64,000 bases of DNA. Source: Trichobilharzia regenti. Its lineage: Eukaryota; Platyhelminthes; Trematoda; Strigeidida; Schistosomatidae. Below are positions 36,715 through 47,341 of this stretch, in pieces. The position numbers and the translations under genes are program-made. The notes under the pieces were generated by a model that saw only the letters and a list, made by a program, of their open reading frames with translations, searched no databases and was not told the DNA's origin. Position 1 is the stretch's first letter. Every line of letters starts with the position of its first letter. The stretch spans positions 124,001 to 188,000 of the forward strand of contig CALYDD020000403.1 of the NCBI GenBank assembly GCA_944472135.2, read 5' to 3'.

Positions 36715-39700
36715 AGAATATGAGTCAGATGTGCGTAACAATGACCTGATATGCAAAGAGGTCGTCGAGCCATTGACAAACTAAATCATAGAGTAAATTC
36801 TCATGTTTTGTGATATCCTGTGACTCCTGATGTATCTGGTCTGGTAACGTCTTCTATGAATATGATTCCTTTCAGGTGGTACATGGGGTAATATCTACTG
36901 CTTATTAACACATAAATGTAGATATATTTTAAAATATGGTTAATTTATTTTGAGAATATAAACTCGATTCTATATGAAAGAATCTTCCAAATCCTGATGA
37001 AAGCAGTCATGATGACGTTTGAACAATATGTGTTTTCATTGACAAGAATAAGGTAATTAGAATGATGCAAACGAGAGACGAAACGATTTGAATCTGACAG
37101 TATAACTTTGTTGAACCGATAATTACTTTGAATTGTCCACCTGCACGAACTTGCATTTATGAAACCATGCAATCCCTCTCAATGCGTGTCCTCAACTCAT
37201 TATTATACTGTCTTCAAATCAATCTCAAATTGCACATAAAATATAATAGATTTCAAATGTTATCTTTGTGATGTACATTGATACACAATTGTAATATCGC
37301 CCTATTAACTAACTTCACACACTATGTTTAATACAACAAAATCCACATTCGTTTTCACGTATCACCTTAAAGCTCAGGGTGAGTTGCAGAATAATGAAAT
37401 TCATGAGAAATTTCTCAGAAACAATGTGAACACATGAATGGAATCCACTCATCGCCAGTATCATAGCATAAACGTTATGGAAGCGACTTGAGAATACGTT
37501 GAGAATACGGACTTTTCATGCATTCTGAGAAGCTTACCTGTGTCAGTTGATGGCACATTTTAAAGCTCTACGAATAGACGTTTACAGACAAAATTCGAAC
37601 CTCTCTTCTTCAACGATTCGAGCAGCTGAATAGTTGGAATCGAATCTTTGTGTTTCCATATTAGTTTGTTTATTGGATATATCAGATATTTAAACAGTAC
37701 TTTTTATTGGATGACCTTTCGAACAAAATTTGTTATTCATAATCATATCAATTTGTTTATATATTTATGTGAAATATGATCACATTTCAGTATGTACTCT
37801 TCATTATTATTTTGCAGTTTTTTGAATGTTTTATGAATTATATACGATTTTCTTGATGGTGGTATCAGACTGAGTCTTACTCGCATACTGATTTGCATTT
37901 TTTACCGATTTAGTAGCGCTACGTTGTACGTAATCATATAAGTGTTTATTCTAATACTGCTTCTTTTGTTTTGTTAACTCTGTATTCTGTTAAATTTTTG
38001 GTGCTTGATTTCCTTCTTCATATTTTTCGAAAAACCTGGTTTGCGATGATTATAGTGTTCACATTATTTCATTTTCTGTTGACATCGGTTTGAGAATTAT
38101 TGTACAACATTTGAGTACTGTGCATCTTTTTCGTGCCTAATTAAGCCTTTTGGTAATACACGCTCGGTGTATTTATATATGAAGAGTTTCCGGTTACAAA
38201 GGAATATTGTGCACAAGTAAGCCTTTGTGACCACTTGTAAGGGTCCATTGTTTCTTACTTATGTCAATTCATGAGACAACTAGAAGTCTGGCAACTATCA
38301 CCTATGAGTATTGGCTAATACAAACAAACTGCTGCACCCCACTGTTCATCAATTACCGCAACAACCTAATCGCCCTATAAATAAAGACATCATAAGGTGA
38401 TATTCTTTAAGAAAACAAATTATTGAAAAAGAATTCATTAATATTATTCTGTCACACACTATGGCCTGGTTGTATTCAGCTAGGCGGTTATCCGTGTTCA
38501 AATGGGAAGTGTTGAAAGTGTGGTGAGGAAGGTTTGGTGCGAGTTTAAAATACACTCCGAAGATATTGGCTAGTCCTGATGCAATATTGTCAACTGACGT
38601 AAAGTGAAATTTATGTGCGAATCATTCAGGCAAAAAAGGATCAATCACATTTGAACAACGACATGAAATATGAAGATGATGCGTTCCAAAACAAGATGAT
38701 GCGCAAACTTGCAGTCACCGTAATAAAAGTAAAATGAAGAAGAGAAGATGCGTGTGAAATTTGGATAGATATAGCAAGTTATTCAAAGAAAAAAATATTT
38801 TGAGAATAAAAACACCAGAAGGAATCCACCCAAAAACCAAAATATCAAGACAAAATGAACTGTCCGACAGAGAGCAAAAATTAGTTCAGCTGAAAAAAAT
38901 TACAATTATGAATGAAGAATCATCTGCTGGAAAGAATCGCAATTAAAGGTTGATTTACACTCAGCGGATGTGTATCATCATTTTTTAAGTGTAATGTTTT
39001 CACATCAGTCTGGATTACCGAGTTAATCTTAGTAGGTTGGAAATCAGTTAATTTGTTACTTAGGGTTCTTTGCAACTGTGATACCGAGATTAAAGCTAAT
39101 TTCGTAAATTAATTTTCATATAACAAAATCCACATTACATTTCGTGTAACACGTAACAGCTCCACGTAAGCGAAAATTTAAGTAAACTGATTAGCATTTC
39201 TCACAAATACTGTGAAGACATGAATGAAATCCACTCATCGTCAGTATCATAACATAAACGTTATGGAAGCGACTTGAGAATACATTTTGTCGCCATGCAA
39301 CGCAATGCATTTCACACACGAGTAATCCATTCATTGCAAAGAAGTATCGTGATGATTGATTTAAACGAGTGTCGAGGAGAGTGGAGATCACAGTAGTGAG
39401 AGTTCAGTTGACTCCGAACGAACGAGCAATCAACAGCGTGAAATGTCTGGTTGGTGCTCTTCGCTTCAACTGATGTTGTTTGAAGTGTGTGTTGTGGTGA
39501 TTTGGTTGTCGGAGGTGTGTGACTCCTCTCCGTTGAACTGTAACATCATCTGTGAGTGGAGCGTGGGTCTGACACCCTCTCGAGATCAAAAGGTCTATCT
39601 CACGTTACAAGTGACTATATGGAACTCACACTTTCCGTGCATTCTGAGAAGCTTTCCTGTGTCATTTGATGGCACACTGTATAACTCCACTCACTGACGT

Positions 39701-40385
39701 GTATATAAAACATAAGACCTGTCAATGTTCAACGAATTTGACCGTGATATTTTGGTGAGAATATGAGTCAGATGTGCGTAACAATGACCTGATATGCAAA
39801 GAGGTCGTCGAGCCATTGACAAACTAAATCATAGAGTAAATTCTCATGTTTTGTGATATCCTGTGACTCCTGATGTATCTGGTCTGGTAACGTCTTCTAT
39901 GAATATGATTCCTTTCAGGTGGTACATGGGGTAATATCTACTGCTTATTAACACATAAATGTAGATATACTTTAAAATATGGTTAATTTATTTTGAGAAT
40001 AAAAACTCAATTCTATATGAAAGAATCTTCCAAATCCTGATGAAAGCAGTCATGATGACGTTTGAACAATATGTGTTTTCATTGACAAGAATAAGGTAAT
40101 TAGAATGATGCAAACGAGAGACGAAACGATTTGAATCTGACAGTATAACTTTGTTGAACCGATAATTACTTTGAATTGTCCACCTGCACGAACTTGCATT
40201 TATGAAACCATGCAATCCCTCTCAATGCGTGTCCTCAACTCATTATTATACTGTCTTCGAATCAATCTCAAATTGCACATAAAATATAATAGATTTCAAA
40301 TGTTATCTTTGTGATGTACATTGATACACAATTGTAATATCGCCCCATTAACTAACTTCACACACTATGTTTAATACAACAAAAT
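36715..40385. repeat. large tandem duplication, second copy (3.67 kb)
   Basis: Second copy of 31949-35608. It carries the 11-base insertion and a handful of substitutions clustered near 39970-40010. After 40385 it continues for about 225 bp with a third copy of the sequence at 32571-32800, then leaves the array pattern near 40610. Confidence 0.9.
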
Positions 40386-40989
40386 CCACATTCGTTTTCA
40401 CGTATCACCTTAAAGCTCAGGGTGAGTTGCAGAATAATGAAATTCATGAGAAATTTCTCAGAAACAATGTGAACACATGAATGGAATCCACTCATCGCCA
40501 GTATCATAGCATAAACGTTATGGAAGCGACTTGAGAATACCTTGAGAATACGGACTTTTCATGCATTCTGAGAAGCTTACCTGTGTCAGTTGATGACACA
40601 TTTTATAACTCTGCATATATAGTTATATAGACTTTTCTGGTTGGCTTTCTCTTCATTTGTTCATGCAGCTGCTCATTGGATGGCGAATTTCCGAGAAATG
40701 TTTCTTGTTGTTGGGTTTAATTGTTTTAATTTTTTAATTTTTTTCATGTGGTTTGATTTTAATCCTAGCTTTTCCAGTGATTTCAATGATATTTTTCCTC
40801 TATGTTATATATTATTCGTCTCTTACTTTTTGTAGGTCGATTATGGCGTATGTTCTCGTACTTTTTTTAAAATATCTAGAACATGTTTTCCATTTGTTTG
40901 ATTCACTTTTCGAGTCAATCTTTCTCTCGCGTCGGTGTTATGCTTTGAATATTGGGAACAGGAATCATGAATGCTTTGTTTCGATCCTC

Positions 40990-41110
40990 TGTCGACGCAC
41001 ACTTGTTATCTATGGTCGGCCTGCAAAATTTGAGTTACCGATATCACTTGCTGAAAATTCCCATACCTGTACGAAAAGTACAGTCTGGAGTCATGCTGTA
41101 ATAAAAAACA
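40990..41110 (+). repeat. SINE body fragment without tRNA head
   Basis: Matches 62205-62315: GACGCACAC, ATCTATGGTCGGCCTGCAAA, GCTGAAAATTCC and AAGTACAGTCTGGAGTCA versus AATACAGTGTGGAATCA, ending GCTGTAAT and A-rich. The tRNA-like head present at 62.13 kb is missing here. Confidence 0.8.
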
Positions 41111-41330
41111 TATTTTTTCACACTAACAGCGTAATAATTTCCATGCAGCTTAGAATTATTGCATTCCAGTATGACAGCAAAACTTAGTTAAAACGACTGT
41201 TACATTATTGAACTGTCAACGAAGTATCTCCATCTACACCAACTAGCTTTTATTTGCAGTGATCTTTCAATTATATCTTCACATTTTGACTATACTGTCT
41301 TCAGTTTAATCTGTAATATCTCATAAAATA

Positions 41331-42684
41331 ATAAATTTTTACTATTTATCATTTTGTCTTATATAATTGTACGAACGTAATAATGCACTATTTCGTCGAA
41401 TTAGAAGGCCTTTATTTTTGTGTATATATGCATATATATTTATTCGTGTTTGTTTTCTCATACCTAGTTAAATGTAAGTAAATCCATTCTGCTTTTGCCT
41501 CATTCTCTATCTGTTGTTATAAGCAATTTGGGTTAGATTTCTTACCATCACTCTTTACCATCATTTTGAATCTATTGCACTTTCTTGTGTGATATTCTAC
41601 ATATGCAGTTGTGAAACCATCGGTCAATGCATGCGTTTATTTAATGGGAATCGGCGAATTGACTTTAATAATACATTACTAAAAGTTACATCTTACAATG
41701 TCATAGTGTTGTAAATAATACAACAGATCTTCAGACATCTCAAGGAGCTTTTGTGCACATTTAACCTACTGGATAATGAATCTGAATGAGCTTCGCTACA
41801 GGCTTTTTATATTTTTATGATGTGAGACTTGCGTCTTCCGATAGACTATTTATTTTAGGAGCAAACGAACTTCGTAATTGAGTGTTTTGACTTAGGGCTT
41901 TTATATTTGACCACGATTGTTAATATTCGGTGAAACTCTGTGCGAATATTTGTGATGACATAAAAAAACAGGAGATTAAATGAAACTGCTCAAATCTGAA
42001 ATTTAATTAATTTGGTTTACTTGATATAGCACAAGGTGAATTTTTGCCAATGTTTGTTCGATCAACTACACAACCCCGTATTGAACAACTCTATATAAGA
42101 TTAGCCAACTTTCACACTGAATGACAAAATCTTAAACTATCAGTTGGTGAAATACTAATTCAATAAAAATGAATAGACCTCTCTGTCAACATCATCAGAA
42201 AGTTGATAATTTTAATTCGAAAAACTTAAAACCTACCGATGAATGTCGACCAAGTCTAATGTTTTGACTGAAGTGATAAATCTAATAATGACTTTTCACT
42301 CCGTGATAGAATTTCAAGAAGGAATTAGACATGCACACAGTCAACTAAATCAAAATTTCATTTGGAAGTCATTATTATCGCTGGAAACAGAGACTAATCA
42401 TAGAAAGGATATTTGGAAGGTATGTGGATAAATTAAGCGTTATTACAAAGTGTTAATCCGTTCTGATCAGTTAACTTGGGTGGGAAACATTTTCACGAAA
42501 TGAAATGTCCAGGAATCCATGTGGCGGTGTAAGAATATTGATCTCATGAGATTTGTGAACACAAATTCGACATTTTCAGCCAGCTCTTGTAAGAACCAGA
42601 AAATGTTTGTTTGAACATATTCACCAGACATCTGCTTGTAAATTTGGTTAGCGATCAAATCGGTGGAACGTGGTAACCATCAGT

Positions 42685-42687
<3 letters not shown>
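41331..42687. other. noncoding stretch, nothing recognised
   Basis: AT-rich sequence after the array, with a short TATATATGCATATATAT run near 41425. No gene seen. Confidence 0.4.

Positions 42688-42720
<33 letters not shown>
42688..42720. repeat. AT microsatellite
   Basis: Uninterrupted AT dinucleotides of about 33 bases directly next to the hammerhead-bearing repeat. Confidence 0.95.
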
Positions 42721-42721
<1 letters not shown>

Positions 42722-42724
<3 letters not shown>

Positions 42725-42850
42725 CAGGCGCAGGTCTACAAAAACCTGACTACTCACAAGTTGACGCCATTTAGATAACTATTGGAAAGGCTGTGAGTAC
42801 AGGACAGCTGTTTTGTCCTGCTTTGGGACTCTTATGTACTCAAATGGTGG
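42722..42850 (-). repeat. truncated hammerhead-bearing repeat (core lost)
   Basis: On the minus strand this matches the repeat at 43761-43860: stem I, stem II and the palindrome ACAGCTGT (42804-42811) are kept. Stem I is perfect over 8 bp (42794-42801 with 42835-42842) and stem II GTCC/GGAC is intact, but the catalytic CTGATGA is replaced by a shorter TAAG-like word and GAAA reads AAAA. The ribozyme is therefore dead. No tRNA-like head is attached; the copy ends at the AT microsatellite. Confidence 0.75.
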
Positions 42851-42964
42851 TAATATGTGGTATATTGTGTTTTGCATGTAGAATATTTGCATTTTTAACC
42901 AGTCTGCTGGGTTTCCTCAGATTGAAAATACTAGACAAATAACCGGTCGTAAATTTTGTTGTAT

Positions 42965-43180
42965 TGGCGTAATGTACGTCAGTGGTTCAACGGTAGAATT
43001 CGGGTCATCCACACTCTTGATCCCAGTTCTAATCCTCGTGTGGTGCGCTTCTTAAGTTTCTCTAAGCTGGTTGTAAGACTGGTTAAGTGAGAAGGTTGTA
43101 CGTGCAACCTCATCCTGTAAAAATAAAGCCACTGGTAAAGAAACTCCAGAGTTCTAGGTCCTAAGTCTTATGTCTCAACT
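42965..43180 (+). repeat. tRNA-headed SINE copy
   Basis: A tRNA-like head with GTGGTTCAACGGT (A box-like) and CCCAGTTCTAATCC (B box-like) is followed by a body and tail GCAACCTCATCCTGTAAAAA. The body and tail parallel those at 2045-2135. The head is closest to the minus-strand head near 43.9 kb (GTGGTTCAATGGT). Confidence 0.75.
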
Positions 43181-43760
43181 GCAGCATAAATGAATAAGAA
43201 GATAAAATTGATATTACAGTTAAAACAAACATAAGCCAACTGTTATCGTTGTTATGACAATAGTGATCAAAATGATATTAGTAATAATTTAATAAACACA
43301 ATTATATGTTGGTACTTTCCATATACCAGTGTGTAAAGGTGAGTGAAGCATATAGTAATAATTTGGAAAATTCATCATATTTTGATTTTTCAATTGCCCA
43401 TCATGTCATAAGTGGATATTCGTGAATAATCCCCAGAAATTTATTAAGGGAAATGAAACACGTATTTCAACGAAAAGGCTATCTACAGGGAATAGACTTT
43501 CTTTAGCTGTACAATTCTTTCGTAAAAGTGATGAGTCATCATAAACATAGATGTTGGTGGTAGGCAATTCATCAAAGAATTTAAATAAATAAATTACAGT
43601 TATATATTAAGGTAAATAATTTATTGAGTGAGTTGAGATTAGGATGCACATAGAAAAGAAGGAGAATATGGAGTCATGCAAGAGCTCTAAAGAAATTCTA
43701 GATTCATAGGGATTTTCAAGTATTGGTTTTGTAGGGATTTTGTTTTATTGTATGGAGAAT
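43181..43760. other. noncoding stretch, nothing recognised
   Basis: No gene or motif recognised. Confidence 0.35.
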
Positions 43761-44090
43761 TTCAACATGAGCTGACATCAGTTAGAGAACCACTGGAAAA
43801 CCTAGGAGTACTGGACAGCTGTTTCGTCTTATCTCGGGACTCTTCATCAGCACGCACCCACCGGGGGTCGATCTCATGGCCTCCTGGTTACAAGGCGAGG
43901 TCGTAGACCATTGAACCACTGTTAGCCGATCAAACGGTCCTTGAATTCTAACTTCTGCCAATTCACGACATAGCGCGACCACTTCGTAATGTCTTCCTCG
44001 ATGAGTTAATGCCCCATCTTCAATCTGCTGTACCCTACTGGTCACGGCTTCCCAAAAGAACCCCAGGTTAACTGCCTGAATAGGGCCAGT
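43761..44090 (-). repeat. SINE-like repeat with tRNA head and hammerhead ribozyme
   Basis: On the minus strand: a leader (44090-43940), a tRNA-like head GTGGTTCAATGGTCTACGAC ... ATGAGATCGACCCCCGG (about 43920-43862), the hammerhead (43858-43801), and a downstream tail. This order, polymerase III-type head then hammerhead, is that of schistosome SM-alpha SINEs. An 87-codon frame covers it but crosses the tRNA head and ribozyme and is not a gene. Confidence 0.8.
43801..43858 (-). ncRNA. hammerhead ribozyme, type I, degenerate stem I
   Basis: Self-cleaving RNA motif. The conserved cores are present on the minus strand: CTGATGA (43850-43844), GAAA (43825-43822) and cleavage triplet GTC (43816-43814). 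Stem III is the palindrome ACAGCTGT, so the RNA could act better as a dimer, as known for minimal type I hammerheads with short stem III. Stem II is short (GTC/GAC). Stem I is weak, since the 5' strand no longer complements CAGTACTCC beyond two base pairs. Cleavage in vivo is doubtful. Confidence 0.75.
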
Positions 44091-44394
44091 CGCTAGTGAG
44101 CATCAGATTAATCATAGGGATCCGAAAACAAACAAACAAAAATCAAGTACGTGGAGATTTGCAAGGTTGTTACCATGATCGTACAAGTTGTTGAATACTC
44201 TTCATTTCTATGGACAACTCTGATTTTTCTACCTTAATCCCTGAGGCTTCAGCAATGCAAGGGATATGAAATAGTGTGGCCTTTAGCTAGTTACTTTTCA
44301 CTTCACAGATTAATTTTAAGGAGGCGTTTTTTGAAAGCAGTATTGACAAAGTGTTCGATTATTTCACTAGTTCTACAGCCATTACAACCTCTCA
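44091..44394. other. noncoding stretch, nothing recognised
   Basis: No feature seen between the hammerhead repeat and the RTE copy; an even older 5' part of that copy may be hidden here. Confidence 0.35.
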
Positions 44395-44981
44395 AAGTCG
44401 CATCATCCTGGAGAAAATAAAGCATGCACTGGATACAGAATTCCATTAGCACCTGACAAACTGTATTCAGGAAGGCCAAATCATGTGACGATCAAATTGC
44501 AAATCCACGCATCGTTATCGAACAAAGCAAAGAATGACAGTCAAACCTCTTCACCGAATTTCTTCATCTACTTCGGAAAGGCCTTCACTAGGCAGCTTTG
44601 ACCGAGAAGTAACTTGAAAACTACTTCAGCACTACGTCGTACCTCATGTCTTTGTCAACATCATTCAGCAGCTGTTTGTTTGACAATGACACGTGTCAGG
44701 TAATCCACAACGGAGAACTCGGTGAGGCTTTCTAAGTGAAGACAGGAGTAAGACAAGGCTGCCTGTTATCACCGATGATATTCTTAATTGTGATGTACTG
44801 GATTATGCATCGGACTGTTGGTGGCGAGGGGACAGGAATACTCTGCACGACTGATAAGAAGACTCTAGAAGATCTGGACTTCGCGTGTGGATGATTTATG
44901 TCTTATTTCACACAAACTCGAATAATTGAAAGCGAAAGCCAACAAACTGGCTGAAGAGGCGGGCAGAGAAAATAGGAACAT
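44395..44981 (+). pseudogene. RTE-like reverse transcriptase, left part (outer copy)
   Basis: Plus-strand RT fragment read across frames. In order: SRIILEKIKHALDTEF, then a decayed motif A region, LFDNDTCQVIHN, motif B VKTGVRQGCLLSPMIFLIVM, LEDLDFA followed by DDLCLISHKLE (the FADD box, broken by a frameshift), and KAKANKLAEEAGREN. The sequence is cut at 44981 inside the stretch that normally continues to KTKLMKI, which reappears at 47336. This copy is older than the inserted one. Confidence 0.88.
44976..44981. repeat. target-site duplication GAACAT, left
   Basis: GAACAT directly precedes the 3' end of the inserted RTE copy and recurs at 47336-47341 at its 5' end. Confidence 0.75.
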
Positions 44982-44999
44982 TCATTATTATCGTATCCT

Positions 45000-45476
45000 T
45001 TACTTCCTAGAGAAACATAGGGGTTCAGCTGTGCACCTCCACTGCCTTCTGTTTTCTGCCAACTTTTTCACTCCGCTCCAGGTCTGTCCACATGCTTTCA
45101 TCTCCTCCTCGCATGACCTCCTCCAAGTCACCCTCGCACGGACGACCAACTCGGGTTCCACTCGAGCAGTGGCTTGTCTAGTGATGTCACTTGATAGTTT
45201 CCTCAGCGTATGGCCAGTCCATCTCCATTTCTTTCTACCTATTTGTTTCACAATCGGTTCCTGATTGGTTCGCTCCCAGAGATCCCTGTTGCTGATCTTT
45301 TCTGGCCATCTGATCTTCAGTATTGAGCGGAGACAGCTGTTAATGAAGGTTTGAAGTTTGTTTGAGATGCTCTTTATGACTCGCCAAGTCTCTGATCCGT
45401 AAAGTAGCACTGACATCACATTGGAGTTGAAAATCCGGATCTTATTTTTGATGCTGAGTGATGTTGACCTCCACAA
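45000..45476 (-). pseudogene. C-terminal domain of the inserted RTE
   Basis: The frame gives WRSTSLSIKNKIRIFNSNV, VLLYGSETWRV, then LQTFINSCLRSILKIRWPEK, NRDLWERTNQEPIVKQI and RRKWRWTGHTLRKL in family order (written RKKWRW in the sequence), ending TAEPLCFSRK. This is the conserved domain after the RT palm of RTE elements. It is in another frame than the upstream part, because of a frameshift near 45550. Confidence 0.9.
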
Positions 45477-46062
45477 AGACTTAAGGGCAATGAAAGCCTG
45501 TCTTGCTTTTCCGATTCTGGCTTTGATATCCTCGTCAGTTCCGTCGGCCTGTAGTTGAAACGATGCTTCCCAGGTAGGTAAAGGAGGTTGTTTCTTTCAG
45601 TTTCCTCCCATTTATGCTGGCTGATTGTTGTCTGTTGTTGTTGTTGCTGTTGATGTTGGCTAGGAATCTTCATGACCTCTGTTTTATCTATGTTCACGTG
45701 AAGTCCTATCTTTGATGCTTCTTCTGCCAACTTGTTGCTTTTGACTTGCATATCTTCCAGTTTGTGGGAAATCAGACATATATCATCGGCGAAATCCAGA
45801 TCCTCCAAGTCTTTTGTGTCAGTCCATTTTATGCCTGTTCCCTCGTTGGTTGCCGTTGTCTGTCGCATTATCCAATCAATTGCAATCAGGAAGATCATTG
45901 GCGATAGTAGACAGCCTTGTCGCACTCCCGTCCTCACTTCGAAGGATTCCGTAAGTTTTAAGTTGTGGATTACTCGGCATACAGCATTGTCATATAACTG
46001 TCGGATGAGATGTATAATTGTCGATGGCACCCCGTATTAGCGAAGTAGTTTACAAATCACCT
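45416..46062 (-). pseudogene. RT palm, second part, of the inserted RTE
   Basis: Following an in-frame stop near 46062 the frame continues with IHLIRQLYDNAVCRVIHN, motif B VRTGVRQGCLLSPMIFLIAI, the catalytic motif C LDFADDICLISHKLE (FADD kept) and HVNIDKTEVMKI. A glutamine run encoded by CAA/CAG codons (about 45625-45660) follows. A frameshift near 45550 ends the sensible reading. The catalytic aspartates of FADD are intact, so decay is recent. Confidence 0.92.
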
Positions 46063-46063
46063 C

Positions 46064-46655
46064 TCAATCGACGCTGTCGAAGGCCTTTTCAAAGTCGATG
46101 AAGTTTAGATAGAGAGATGACTGGCATTCCAAGCTTTGTTCAATGATAATCCGTAGAGTGGCGATTTGATCAATGCCTGACTTTTTTCTCCTGAATCCAG
46201 CTTGTTCCTGTCGAAGATTTTCACCCAGGTTGGCGTGTTTGATTCTCTCCAGGATGATACGGCTTAGTATTTTGCTTGGGATGGATAGAAGCATAATTCC
46301 GCACCAGTTTTTGCATTGACTTAAGTCTCCTTTCTTTGGCAGTTTGAATAAGTATCCTTTCTTCCAATCCTCAGGTACTTTGCCCTCTTTCCACACCTTC
46401 TCCAGCAGTGGCGTCATCAAGTCCGCTGTCGTCTCTGGGTCCATTTTCAATGCTTCTGCTGGGATTCCATCTGGTCCTGTTGCTATCTCAGCTTGTAGCA
46501 TCTTGATTGCATTCAGGACTTCTGATTTCGTCGGGGGGTCAGTGTTCACTGGTAGTTCTGCTTCCTTTGTTGGTATTGTTGGGCATGTTGTAGGTGGCGG
46601 ACGATTTAGAAGTCTTTTGAAGTGTTCAGCTCAGTGCTTTCTCTGTTCCACCTCT
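46064..46655 (-). pseudogene. RT palm, first part, of the inserted RTE
   Basis: This part begins after a TGA that replaces the usual Trp before EHFKRLLNRPPP. Then TDPPTKSEVLNAIKMLQ, ATGPDGIPAEALK, PEDWKKGYLFKLPKKGDLSQ and RKKSGIDQIATLRIIIEQS lead to motif A NFIDFEKAFDSVD, which carries the first catalytic Asp. A stop follows motif A directly (46061-46063). Apart from these stops the sequence is well preserved. Confidence 0.93.
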
Positions 46656-46683
46656 TTGGTGGTTGACTTTCCATTGTCGTCCT

Positions 46684-47335
46684 TTATTGGCTTAATCTGT
46701 GTCGAACGTTTGCCCGAAAGGTGCCTAGTTGTTTGGTAGAGTGTGGCGAGGTCTCCTTGCCTGCAGCTTGTTCCGCTTCACTTGCCATGGTTTCAGAATA
46801 TTTTCTTTTGTCTTCCCTGGCACTCTTCTTCACTCTTTTGTTCAGTGTATTGTAGCTTGCATTCAACTCCTGTTTTTGTTGCTCGTCGGTGCACTGGATA
46901 ATCTTTTGTTTCACTATTCTTCTCTCTTCTATTAGTTTCCAAGTGTCCGTAGTGAGCCACTGTTTGTCCTGTCTCTTTTTTCTGCCTAGAACTTCTATGC
47001 AGGTTTGACTCCACACCGTTTTCAAGTTGTCCCAGTGCTTTTTGACGCTGACCTTTTCGCTGGTGTTGATTTGTGTCTCGGCTTTGTCCTTTATGTTTGC
47101 AATGAAGATGTCCTTTGTAGCCTGGTCCTTCAGCTTTTGAGTGTTGAACTTGGCTTGTGGTCTATCTGCAGCACCTGTTTCCCTGAAAGCTTTTAATTTG
47201 ATTTGGATTGTCCCTTGTACGAGATAGTGGTCTGAGCCAACGTCTGCTCCTCTTCTTGTTTTTGTGTCCAGTAGGCTGCGCCTCCTTGAGATTGAGATGA
47301 AGTCAATTTGGTTTTTGGTTTGCCCATCTGGTGAC
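46684..47335 (-). pseudogene. endonuclease C-terminal part and linker of the inserted RTE
   Basis: Starts at the truncation point with SPDGQTKNQIDFISI, then RRGADVGSDHYLVQGTIQIK, containing the SDH catalytic triad region of the endonuclease. The basic linker that leads to the RT follows (KDQATKDIFIANIKD, KKRQDKQWLTTDTWKLIEER, KRKYSETMASEAEQAA). The frame seems to extend to 47394 only because it runs into the flanking outer copy. A stop near 46684 separates it from the RT part. Confidence 0.92.
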
Positions 47336-47341
47336 GAACAT
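47336..47341. repeat. target-site duplication GAACAT, right
   Basis: Partner of 44976-44981; directly follows the 5' truncation point of the inserted copy. Confidence 0.75.

Larger units (their letters stand above)
28870..41330. repeat. mosaic tandem array of related 1-3 kb repeats
   Basis: Several modules recur through 12.5 kb. Module M1 (for example 28870-29205) recurs at 29960-30340 (diverged), 31539-31870, 34571-34905, 36430-36620 (diverged) and 39348-39680. Module M2 (for example 29640-29960) recurs at 30680-30900, 32300-32580, 34180-34400, 35332-35800, 37066-37350, 40110-40390 and, diverged, 41200-41330. Some copies are almost identical, others clearly older, as expected from repeated unequal exchange. 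Short frames such as the 84-codon one in M1 repeat with the DNA but show no protein-family motif. A distant single unit lies at 51340-51730. The family is not recognised; W-chromosome-type satellites of schistosomes are a guess. Confidence 0.85.
44982..47335 (-). mobile_element. 5'-truncated RTE-type retrotransposon nested in another RTE copy
   Basis: A 2354-bp minus-strand element interrupts the plus-strand copy. Its 5' end (47335) begins inside the endonuclease at SPDGQTKNQIDF and its 3' end (44982) carries the tail GATACGATAATAATGA, typical of RTE simple-repeat ends. The 6-bp duplication GAACAT on both sides, and the clean rejoining of the outer reading from GREN to KTKLMKI, show insertion by target-primed reverse transcription with 5' truncation. 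Confidence 0.9.

Noticed and set aside
32179..40215. Repeated frames of 61-75 codons as a gene family
   Set aside because: They recur only because the DNA is tandemly duplicated; no motif, promoter or splice signal is present and diverged copies lose them.
40641..41187. Overlapping plus-strand frames of 64 and 144 codons at the array end
   Set aside because: T-rich hydrophobic translation, and the longer frame runs through a SINE body; likely chance.
28870..41330. CRISPR-like or bacterial repeat array
   Set aside because: Units are kilobases long and lack short regular spacers; the surrounding elements are eukaryotic.
43782..44045. 87-codon minus-strand open frame
   Set aside because: It runs through the tRNA-like head and the hammerhead ribozyme; the structure of the repeat explains the sequence better than a protein does.
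45732..46040. 102-codon plus-strand frame
   Set aside because: Antisense shadow of RT motifs B and C on the minus strand.
46344..46739. 131-codon plus-strand frame in the inserted RTE
   Set aside because: Antisense shadow of the RT coding sequence; low-complexity Ser/Val-rich translation.
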